From assembly GCA_013349735.1 (NCBI GenBank), contig DUZC01000149.1, forward strand, positions 1 to 6,771: a stretch of 6,771 nt of DNA, written 5' to 3'. Position 1 is the stretch's first letter, and each line of letters opens with the position of its first letter. Below the pieces are notes generated by a model. That model saw only the letters and a program-made list of their open reading frames with translations, was not told the origin of the DNA and ran no database searches. The position numbers and the translations under genes are program-made. This document shows, one piece after another, positions 1 through 5,605 of the stretch. The stretch is from Rhodospirillaceae bacterium. GTDB taxonomy: Bacteria > Pseudomonadota > Alphaproteobacteria > Rhodospirillales > Magnetospirillaceae.

Positions 1-186
1 GTGGCGGGTCTGCTTGCGCAAGGAATGCCGCGGTTCGAGGCGGCGGCCATGGCTGTGTGGGTGCATGGCGAGGTTGCGGCCGCCTTTGGCTGTGGTCTGA
101 TTGCTGAAGATCTTGTCGACGGACTGCCGGATCTCCTTCGACGTCTTTCATCGGAATGTTCCTGCGAGGAGCCTATCAATGGATGA
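1..186 (+). CDS. nnrD: NAD(P)H-hydrate dehydratase, C-terminal end (partial)
   Basis: This is the last 61 codons of a gene that begins before the window. The reading frame is open from base 1, and the GTG there is an internal codon rather than a start. The visible residues AGLLAQG, then an Ala-rich helix with AVWVHGEVA, then FGCGLIAEDLVDGLPDLLRRL, match the end of the YjeF C-terminal (ribokinase-like) family. In that family an AG.LAQG segment follows the catalytic GTGD motif, which would lie just upstream of base 1. Family members use ADP or ATP to dehydrate damaged NADHX/NADPHX back to NAD(P)H in the cytosol. Many bacterial versions are fused to an N-terminal epimerase domain, which cannot be judged here. 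The stop codon TGA (184-186) overlaps the start of the malonyl-CoA decarboxylase gene, so the two are probably co-transcribed. The family call is fairly secure; full-length architecture is unknown. Confidence 0.75.
   Translation: MAGLLAQGMPRFEAAAMAVWVHGEVAAAFGCGLIAEDLVDGLPDLLRRLSSECSCEEPING
166..171 (+). promoter_or_regulatory. Shine-Dalgarno site that sets the malonyl-CoA decarboxylase start
   Basis: The hexamer GAGGAG lies 7 nt upstream of the ATG at 179 and inside the end of the upstream nnrD-like frame. It is a near-ideal anti-SD match. It supports a start at 179 rather than the in-frame ATG at 101, which would add 26 residues that do not resemble the family and would overlap the upstream gene by 86 nt. 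Confidence 0.7.
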
Positions 187-1597
187 AATGAAGCCGGCAT
201 CGCCGGCCAAACACAGTTTACTCGACCGATTGAAATCCTTGCGCCATGTCTGGCGAGACATCGCGGCGAGTTTGGGGGCTGTTCCCAAGATTGCGCCGGA
301 ACTGCCGGAAGAGGATGCCGAACTGTTGCGCGCCCAAATGCGCGATTGTCTGCAAGGTCGGGGTGGTGAGGTTTCCGCACGGGCCCGGGCGGCGAATTTA
401 GGACGATCCTATTTGGGCTTAAATGCCGAAGGCAGGATGAAATTTCTAACCATTATGGCCGAAGAGTTTGGCCCCGATCATCACCAGGTGGACGCCGCCA
501 TGAGCGAGGTCTCCGGCGCCGGCAGCCCCGGTCAGCGTCTGGCGGCCATGCAGAAATTACGTCTGGCTCTGGAAAGCGCTCAACTGCGTCTTCTGACCCA
601 ATTCAATGGATTGCCTGATGGCGTTAAGTTTCTGGTGGATTTGCGTGCCGAGATGCTTTCCTTCGTCGAAGCCAGCCCGGCTATCCAGTTTCTTGAGCGG
701 GATTTGCGCGATCTTCTGGCCGGATGGTTCGATGAAGGCTTTTTGGAGATGCAACGCATCACCTGGCGTTCGCCCGCGGTGGTTTTGGAAAAAATCATGG
801 CTTATGAAGCCGTTCATGCCATCCAAAGTTGGCGGGATTTGAAAAACCGCCTGGACTCTGATCGGCGGTTTTATGCTTTTTTTCACCCTCGTATGCCAGA
901 CGAACCGCTGATTTTTGTCGAGGTGGCGTTGGTCCAGGGGCTGGCAGCAAATGTCAATGAATTGCTCGATGAACAGGCTCCGGTCGGGGATTCCGCCAAA
1001 GCCGATACGGCGATTTTCTATTCTATCAACAATGCGCAGAAGGGGCTGGCCGGTATCAGTTTCGGCAATTTTCTGATTAAGCGGGTGGTTGATTCTCTGT
1101 CACAGGAGTTTCCGCGCCTTAAAACTTTCGCGACCTTGTCGCCGATCCCTGGTTTTCGCGCCTGGTTGGATCGGCATCTGCGAGAGGAAGAGTTCTCGCT
1201 GCTTAATTCCGAGGAATATCGTCAGATCATTTCCTTGCCCGGTGGTGCGGCCGGCCTGGCCGGTCTGCTGCAGACCGATTGGTCTCATGACAATGGCGTT
1301 GCCGACAGTCTAAAGCCAATTTTGCTGCGCCTTTCTGCGCGCTATCTCTGTGAAAAGCGGGAAGGGGGCGCGCGGGTGTTGGACCCGGTGGCTCATTTCC
1401 ATTTGACCAATGGCGCGCGCATGGAGCGGTTGAACTGGCTTGCAGACCGGTCACAAAAAGGCCTCGCACAATCGGCGGGGCTGATGATCAATTATTTGTA
1501 TAACCTTTCCGATATCGAGGCCAATCACGAAGCCTATTCCGGTCAAGGACGGGTGATTACCTCGTCCTCGATCAAGAGCTTGTTAAGGCAGGTTTAG
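179..1597 (+). CDS. Malonyl-CoA decarboxylase (MLYCD/MatA family)
   Basis: This 472-residue protein is predicted to convert malonyl-CoA to acetyl-CoA and CO2, in the cytosol since no signal peptide or membrane segment is seen. The family has an N-terminal helical domain and a C-terminal GNAT-like catalytic domain. Visible family blocks are FDEGFLEMQRITWRSPA (about 184-200), HPRMPDEPLIFVEVAL (236-251), YSINNAQKGLAGISFGNFLIKRVV (from 281), LSPIPGF with Ser321, and HFHLTNGARMERLNW (406 onward). By analogy with the animal enzyme's Ser/His active site, Ser321 and His408 are the likely catalytic pair; this mapping is from memory of the family. Length is close to the usual 450-490 residues. The start was chosen at 179 because of the GAGGAG site; it overlaps nnrD by 8 nt, implying coupled translation. 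Its stop overlaps that of the convergent chemoreceptor gene. No malonyl-CoA synthetase or dicarboxylate transporter is visible beside it, so it may serve malonyl-CoA disposal rather than malonate growth; that role is inference. Confidence 0.93.
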   Translation: MDEMKPASPAKHSLLDRLKSLRHVWRDIAASLGAVPKIAPELPEEDAELLRAQMRDCLQGRGGEVSARARAANLGRSYLGLNAEGRMKFLTIMAEEFGPDHHQVDAAMSEVSGAGSPGQRLAAMQKLRLALESAQLRLLTQFNGLPDGVKFLVDLRAEMLSFVEASPAIQFLERDLRDLLAGWFDEGFLEMQRITWRSPAVVLEKIMAYEAVHAIQSWRDLKNRLDSDRRFYAFFHPRMPDEPLIFVEVALVQGLAANVNELLDEQAPVGDSAKADTAIFYSINNAQKGLAGISFGNFLIKRVVDSLSQEFPRLKTFATLSPIPGFRAWLDRHLREEEFSLLNSEEYRQIISLPGGAAGLAGLLQTDWSHDNGVADSLKPILLRLSARYLCEKREGGARVLDPVAHFHLTNGARMERLNWLADRSQKGLAQSAGLMINYLYNLSDIEANHEAYSGQGRVITSSSIKSLLRQV

Positions 1598-2922
1598 CCG
1601 GCACGAATTTCACTGAGGAAGCGATGGACCCCTTCGGACAAGGCTTCTGCCTGATGGGATAATTCCCCGGCCGCGGTCAGGACTTCCTGGGCGGCATGGC
1701 CGGCGTCATCGGCAGAATGGGTTACAAGCGTGATGTTGTCGGTGACCTGGCTCGTTCCGCCGGCGGCTTCCTGAACATTGCGGGCAATTTCCTGGGTCGC
1801 CGCGCCCTGTTCTTCCACGGCGGCGGCAATCGCGGCAGAAATTTCGCTCATTTTTCCAATTGTCGTGCTGATCCCCTGGATGGCGCCAACCGCTTCCCGG
1901 GTGGCATTTTGCACGCCTTGAATCTGTGAAGAAATTTCGTCAGTGGCCCGGGCGGTTTGATTGGCCAGGTTTTTAACTTCGCCGGCAACGACGGCAAACC
2001 CTTTACCCGCATCGCCGGCCCGCGCGGCTTCGATGGTGGCATTCAGCGCCAATAGATTGGTTTGCGAGGCAATGTCATTGATCAGTTTAACCACTTCACC
2101 AATCTTTTGGGCAGCCACAGCCAGTCCCTGCACCATCGTGTTGGTGCGTTGGGCCTCGTCGACCGCTGAACGGGCTATTTGTGTTGACTGCGCCACCTGA
2201 CGGGAAATTTCTTGAACCGAAGCCGACAGTTCTTCGGTCGCGGCGGCAACCGTCGAGACATTGCTCGAGGCTTGCTCCGCCGCGCTGGCGACGGCGGAGG
2301 CTTGGCGACTGGTATCCTGTGCGGTTGCGGTCATCGACTGGGCCGTTGCCTGCAATTCGGTGGCGGCAGAAGCCACGACTCCAACCATTGACGAGACTTC
2401 GCGTTCAAAAGAGTCTGCACTGCTGCGCAGGCGGCGGTCTTTTTCTTCATTGGTTTCGATATAGACAGAAATAGACAGATCCATATCCAAATAGACGGCG
2501 CGGTTAACGGCGGCCACCACTTCGGCGATGCGCTCGGGGCGTTTACGGTAGTGCTGGGTAATCAGGGCGACCAGCTTGTTGAGCGCGAGGCAATATCCCG
2601 CCAGATACCAACGGGGCAGCAAGCCTACGCGGGCATGCGTACGACCGATCCTGGAAACTTCCTCAAAATAGGTATCGTCAAATTTGCCGGAAAAGACATT
2701 TTCTAACCAATGTCGCTTCTGCATTTGCCGGGCGTGATCCAAGGAATTGCCACTCAAAAGCCTGGCCAAGTCAGGGGTCCGCTGCAAATGAGCGTAAAAG
2801 TCATTAAGGATTAGATCGATATTGGCGGCGATCAGCGGCTGCACTTCGCGCAATGCGGCACGGGTTGCCTCGTCAATGCCAAGAAATGACAATCGGCCAT
2901 TGCGGTCAAAATCGATGCTCAT
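1594..2922 (-). CDS. Globin-coupled methyl-accepting chemotaxis protein (HemAT-like)
   Basis: This 442-residue protein has no signal peptide, transmembrane segment or HAMP domain, so it should be a cytosolic transducer. Residues about 10-160 match the protoglobin/globin-coupled sensor domain. The block RIGRTHARVGLLPRWYLAGY (91-110) contains His96, the expected proximal haem ligand, and Tyr43 in the DFY segment may correspond to the distal Tyr of HemAT. Residues about 170-440 are a chemoreceptor signalling domain. Its hairpin tip INDIASQTNLLALNATIEAA continues through RAGDAGKGFAVVAGEVKNLA (281-320), the CheA/CheW contact region. Candidate methylation sites are AAEQA (214-218), ATEELSAS (228-235) and AVEEQGAA (368-375). 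The C-terminus ends IRAG with no CheR-binding pentapeptide. In the family, O2 binding to haem modulates CheA kinase and aerotaxis. No che genes are adjacent, so it is an orphan receptor. The start is supported by the domain beginning soon after Met1; the only ribosome-binding signal is a weak purine tract AAGAAAG. O2 as the ligand is inferred. Confidence 0.93.
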   Translation of the reverse strand: MSIDFDRNGRLSFLGIDEATRAALREVQPLIAANIDLILNDFYAHLQRTPDLARLLSGNSLDHARQMQKRHWLENVFSGKFDDTYFEEVSRIGRTHARVGLLPRWYLAGYCLALNKLVALITQHYRKRPERIAEVVAAVNRAVYLDMDLSISVYIETNEEKDRRLRSSADSFEREVSSMVGVVASAATELQATAQSMTATAQDTSRQASAVASAAEQASSNVSTVAAATEELSASVQEISRQVAQSTQIARSAVDEAQRTNTMVQGLAVAAQKIGEVVKLINDIASQTNLLALNATIEAARAGDAGKGFAVVAGEVKNLANQTARATDEISSQIQGVQNATREAVGAIQGISTTIGKMSEISAAIAAAVEEQGAATQEIARNVQEAAGGTSQVTDNITLVTHSADDAGHAAQEVLTAAGELSHQAEALSEGVHRFLSEIRAG

Positions 2923-2977
2923 GCGTTGGTCTTTCTTATAATGAAAAGGTTAGAAAATCTCTGGGGGTAGAAATTGT

Positions 2978-2989
2978 TACGTACGTACG
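2978..2989. repeat. TACG x3 tandem repeat with palindromic core
   Basis: The 12 bases are three copies of TACG, and 2978-2987 and 2980-2989 are each perfect 10-bp palindromes. It lies 56 nt upstream of the chemoreceptor start codon, a plausible place for an operator. No regulator can be named from the sequence, and it may be a chance simple repeat. Confidence 0.5.
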
Positions 2990-3170
2990 ATTGCGCCACC
3001 GACATTCTTTTTAGCTACCGAACCGGAACTCTCAACCATAAAATATCTTGCCAATTCGTATTATTGTCCAGCGTGACGATGTCTGCTCAGGGCGGGGGAC
3101 CGGGAAATGCAGGCATCGCCGGGCTGGCAACAATCTGTCTGGTTTTGCCCTGTCTCACCAGAAATGTCTG

Positions 3171-3179
3171 TGCTATAGA
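3171..3179 (+). promoter_or_regulatory. Candidate extended -10 promoter element for tRNA-Leu (and possibly tig)
   Basis: TGCTATAGA fits the extended -10 form TGnTATAAT with two mismatches in the last hexamer positions. A start about 7 nt downstream would give a tRNA leader of roughly 35 nt. No good -35 hexamer is seen at 16-18 nt upstream, which is tolerable for extended -10 promoters but keeps confidence low. Confidence 0.35.
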
Positions 3180-3221
3180 CATCGGCTCCGGCTGGGCGGG
3201 GCTATGCCTTGTATGGCTTAG

Positions 3222-3306
3222 GCGGGCGTGGTGGAACTGGTAGACACACTGGATTTAGGTTCCAGCGGCGCAAGCCTTGGGGGTTCAAATCCCTTCGCCC
3301 GCACCA
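3222..3306 (+). tRNA. tRNA-Leu (anticodon UAG)
   Basis: This is a complete class II cloverleaf of 85 nt. The acceptor stem pairs 3222-3228 with 3296-3302 (7 of 7 Watson-Crick). The D stem is 3231-3233 with 3245-3247. The anticodon stem is 3249-3253 with 3261-3265 (5 of 5), and its loop 3254-3260 carries TAG at 3256-3258, reading CUA and other CUN leucine codons. The long variable arm (3266-3278) has a GGC/GCC stem, typical of tRNA-Leu. The T stem is 3279-3283 with 3291-3295 and includes two G-U pairs, with loop TTCAAAT. The discriminator is A3303, also expected for Leu, and CCA (3304-3306) is encoded. The tRNA sits 94 nt ahead of tig with no terminator-like hairpin plus T-run between them, so transcription may continue into the chaperone-protease block. 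Confidence 0.97.
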
Positions 3307-3400
3307 TCCTGTCCGTCGGTCGGGCCGTTCCCGGGCGTAAAGCTTGGCACGGGCAGCCGAAACGGTGACTAACGTAATTATTTGATTGGCAGAGACTTAA

Positions 3401-4807
3401 ATGCAGGTAATCGAAACCAACACCGAAGGCCTGAAGCGCGAGTTCAAGGTCGTCATTTCCTCCGGCCAGCTTGCCGAAAAGGTTACGCACCGCCTGGCTG
3501 AGGTCGGTCGCAGTGCAAAAATCCCTGGTTTCCGGCCGGGCAAAGTGCCGATGGGCATTTTGCGCAAAAAATTCGGACAGTCGGTGATGGGCGAGGTTAT
3601 CGAAGCGGCGGTCAATGACGCCACCGATCAAACCATCAGTGAACGCCAATTGCGCCCGGCTTTGCAGCCGAAGGTCGAAATTACGGCTTTTGCCGAAGGT
3701 CAGGATCTCGAATTTACCGTGGCTCTTGAGACATTGCCCGAGGTGGCCTTGACGGATCTTGGTAGTTTGAGCCTGGAAAAGCCGGTGGCTTCCGTCAGCG
3801 AGGCGGTTCTTGACGAGGCTTTGCAGGGCATTGTTGCCCGGCAGGAAAAAACCGAGGACGCCCCAAAAAAATACGCGGCGAAAGCCAATGACGTGGTGGT
3901 CATCGACTTTTTGGGCAAAGTTGGTGACGTCGCCTTTGATGGCGGCAAAGCGGAAGGATATTCCCTTAAGCTTGGCTCCAACAGCTTTATCCCTGGCTTT
4001 GAAGATCAATTGATCGGTGCGAAAGCCGGTGATGAGCGTCTGGTTAATGTGACTTTTCCGGCTGAATATGGCAGCGCTGAATTAGCGGGCAAAGACGCCG
4101 TTTTTGAGGTCAAGGTTTCGTTGGTCAAAAAGCCGGTTCCGGCGGTGCTGGACGATGCGATGGCCAAAGAGTTCGGTTTTGACGATATTGAGGCCTTTAA
4201 AACGGCGGTTAAAAGTGAAATTGAGCGGGAATATGCCGATCTTTCCCGGGCCCATGTAAAACGGAAATTGCTGGACGGTCTGGCTGATCGCCATGACTTT
4301 GCGGTTCCTCAGGGCATGGTCGAACTGGAATTTGGCGCCATTTGGAAACAGTGGGAAAAAGATAAAGCCGCCTCCCGCATCGACCCTGCCGACGAAGGGA
4401 AGAGCGAAGCTGAGTTGCAAGCCGAATATCGGGCCATCGCCGATCGTCGGGTGCGGTTGGGATTGGTTCTTTCCGAGATCGGCCGTCAGAACAAGCTCTC
4501 CATCACGCAAGACGATCTTAATCGTGCGGTGATGAATGAAGCACGCCGCTTTCCCGGACAGGAACATATGGTATTCCAGTATTTTCAACGCAATGCCGAT
4601 GCGATGGAAAGCCTGAAAGCGCCAATTTTCGAGGAAAAGGTCATTGATTTCATTCTTGAGATGGCCAAAGTAACCGAAAAGACGGTAACGGTTGAGGAGC
4701 TGCGCGCGGATCCGGATGCCAAGCCGGCTCGGGACAAGGGTGAAGGTGCGGCCAAGCCAAAAAAGAAGGCAGTCAAAAAGAAAGCCGCGTCATCAACCGA
4801 GGAATAA
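3401..4807 (+). CDS. tig: Trigger factor, ribosome-associated chaperone and prolyl isomerase
   Basis: This 468-residue protein binds near the ribosome exit tunnel, shields nascent chains and has peptidyl-prolyl cis-trans isomerase activity. The N-terminal ribosome-binding domain (about 1-115) carries the signature GFRPGKVP (43-50). The FKBP-type domain (about 160-243) contains VVVIDFLGKV and LGSNSFIPGFEDQLIGAKAGDE-like residues at 191-212. The C-terminal helical chaperone arms run from about 250 to 430. It is longer than the E. coli protein (432 residues) mainly because of a charged tail (about 436-468) rich in Lys, Ala and Pro, including KPKKKAVKKKAA. The start ATG at 3401 has only a weak AGAGA upstream, but the N-terminus matches the family directly. 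A TTGGCA at 3344 could be a -35 box, yet no matching -10 is found. clpP follows after 33 nt in the same direction, implying one operon. Confidence 0.97.
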   Translation: MQVIETNTEGLKREFKVVISSGQLAEKVTHRLAEVGRSAKIPGFRPGKVPMGILRKKFGQSVMGEVIEAAVNDATDQTISERQLRPALQPKVEITAFAEGQDLEFTVALETLPEVALTDLGSLSLEKPVASVSEAVLDEALQGIVARQEKTEDAPKKYAAKANDVVVIDFLGKVGDVAFDGGKAEGYSLKLGSNSFIPGFEDQLIGAKAGDERLVNVTFPAEYGSAELAGKDAVFEVKVSLVKKPVPAVLDDAMAKEFGFDDIEAFKTAVKSEIEREYADLSRAHVKRKLLDGLADRHDFAVPQGMVELEFGAIWKQWEKDKAASRIDPADEGKSEAELQAEYRAIADRRVRLGLVLSEIGRQNKLSITQDDLNRAVMNEARRFPGQEHMVFQYFQRNADAMESLKAPIFEEKVIDFILEMAKVTEKTVTVEELRADPDAKPARDKGEGAAKPKKKAVKKKAASSTEE

Positions 4808-4840
4808 GTTTTTTCGGGCTCTAAAGTTTAAGGACGAACG

Positions 4841-5485
4841 ATGAAAGACCGGGACCCTGTCGATCTTTATATGAACACGCTGGTTCCCATGGTGGTTGAG
4901 CAAACCAACCGGGGCGAGCGGTCTTATGACATATATTCGCGCCTGCTGAAGGAGCGGATCATTTTCCTGACAGGCGAAGTCGTCGATCAGGTGTCCGCAC
5001 TGATCTGTGCGCAATTGCTTTTTCTCGAATCCGAGAACCCAAGCAAAGATATCGCTTTTTATATCAACTCGCCCGGGGGGGTGGTTACCTCGGGTTTGGC
5101 CATTTACGACACGATGCAATATATCCGTCCGCCCGTTTCCACGGTCTGTGTCGGACAGGCGGCGTCCATGGGGTCTTTGTTGCTGGCGGCCGGGGCAGCC
5201 GGCAAACGGTTTTCCTTGCCCAATGCGCGCATCATGATCCACCAACCTTCGGGGGGGGCTCAAGGTCAGGCTACCGATATCGAAATCCAGGCTCGGGAAA
5301 TTCTGGCGCTGCGGGCGCGGCTGAACAACATCTATGTTCACCATACGGGGCAGCAACTGGATGTCATCGAGCGGGCGATGGAGCGGGACAAATATATGAC
5401 CTCGAGTGAGGCGCTTGATTTCGGCCTGATTGATGAGGTCGTGACCAATCGCCCGCCGTTGGCTGAAGCGGCTCCCACCACTTGA
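4841..5485 (+). CDS. clpP: ATP-dependent Clp protease proteolytic subunit
   Basis: This 214-residue serine peptidase (family S14) forms the double-heptamer chamber that degrades proteins delivered by ClpX or ClpA. The catalytic triad is visible: Ser109 in GQAASMGS, His134 in MIHQPSGG, and Asp183 in ERDKYM. The SPGG turn (77-80) corresponds to the oxyanion-hole strand. The segment MVVEQTNRGERSYDIYSRLL (17-36) is the usual N-terminal block; any propeptide would be short. The start at 4841 is favoured because AAGGA (4830-4834) stands 6 nt upstream; the in-frame Met11 codon at 4871 lacks such a site. The length fits typical ClpP (about 195-215 residues). The gene is placed 33 nt after tig and 116 nt before clpX. 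Confidence 0.98.
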   Translation: MKDRDPVDLYMNTLVPMVVEQTNRGERSYDIYSRLLKERIIFLTGEVVDQVSALICAQLLFLESENPSKDIAFYINSPGGVVTSGLAIYDTMQYIRPPVSTVCVGQAASMGSLLLAAGAAGKRFSLPNARIMIHQPSGGAQGQATDIEIQAREILALRARLNNIYVHHTGQQLDVIERAMERDKYMTSSEALDFGLIDEVVTNRPPLAEAAPTT

Positions 5486-5512
5486 CGGAGGCTTTGGTTC
5501 CGGCCATGCGGC

Positions 5513-5526
5513 AGTATGGCGATACT
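5513..5526 (+). other. Small hairpin in the clpP-clpX gap
   Basis: AGTAT (5513-5517) and ATACT (5522-5526) can form a perfect 5-bp stem closed by GGCG and followed by only two further T residues. It is too short and AT-rich to be a convincing terminator. It could be a weak pause or processing site. The surrounding 116-nt gap shows no good sigma-70 promoter: TTGACG at 5482 and TTGGCA at 5527 both lack a -10 box at suitable spacing. Confidence 0.25.
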
Positions 5527-5560
5527 TTGGCATTGTGTGGTAGCGGCGCGAAGGGCTAAC

Positions 5561-5605
5561 ATGCAACTATATATGGGGCTGCCCAACCCTATGGAGCATC
5601 GATGA
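5561..5605 (+). CDS. Possible 14-codon leader ORF coupled to clpX
   Basis: An ATG at 5561 opens a frame of 14 codons (MQLYMGLPNPMEHR) that ends in TGA at 5603-5605. The stop overlaps the clpX start codon as ATGA, the classic arrangement for translational coupling. It has its own ribosome-binding candidate, AAGGG (5551-5555), 5 nt upstream. The peptide resembles no known family and shows no run of regulatory codons typical of attenuators. It is in a different frame from clpX, so it is not an N-terminal extension. A frame this short can arise by chance; I list it as a hypothesis. Confidence 0.25.
   Translation: MQLYMGLPNPMEHR

Larger units (their letters stand above)
2923..3221. other. Divergent intergenic region between chemoreceptor gene and tRNA-Leu
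   Basis: This 299-nt stretch must hold the control regions of the leftward chemoreceptor gene and the rightward tRNA/tig block. Next to the receptor start, the minus strand carries AAGAAAG (2931-2937), a weak ribosome-binding candidate, overlapping TATAAG (2935-2940), which resembles a -10 box but would leave only a very short leader. A TACG triple repeat lies at 2978-2989. An extended -10-like element lies at 3171-3179. A plus-strand frame of 89 codons (2974-3243) runs through it but enters the tRNA and resembles no family I know, so I do not call it a gene. No intrinsic terminator is evident. Confidence 0.6.

Noticed and set aside
1..3. GTG at base 1 as a start codon
   Set aside because: The encoded protein aligns with the C-terminal end of a much longer family, so the gene begins before the window.
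101..178. A 26-codon N-terminal extension of malonyl-CoA decarboxylase starting at ATG 101
   Set aside because: The extension translates the nnrD end out of frame, has no family resemblance, and the GAGGAG site before ATG 179 gives a better start.
2974..3243. An 89-codon plus-strand frame in the intergenic region
   Set aside because: It runs into the tRNA-Leu, has no clear ribosome-binding site and resembles no known protein; the tRNA explains its 3' part.
3321..3333. CGGG/CCCG hairpin after the tRNA as an intrinsic terminator
   Set aside because: The stem is only 4 bp and no T-run follows.
3345..3359. A sigma-54-like element (TGGCAC) before tig
   Set aside because: The -24 half is good, but the -12 half does not contain GC at the required distance.
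3218..4009. A 263-codon frame antisense to tRNA-Leu and tig
   Set aside because: The sense frame is an unambiguous trigger factor. The antisense product has no recognisable domain and results from codon bias in the complementary strand.
4793..5566. A 257-codon frame antisense to clpP
   Set aside because: ClpP with an intact catalytic triad is encoded on the other strand, and the antisense protein looks like random composition.
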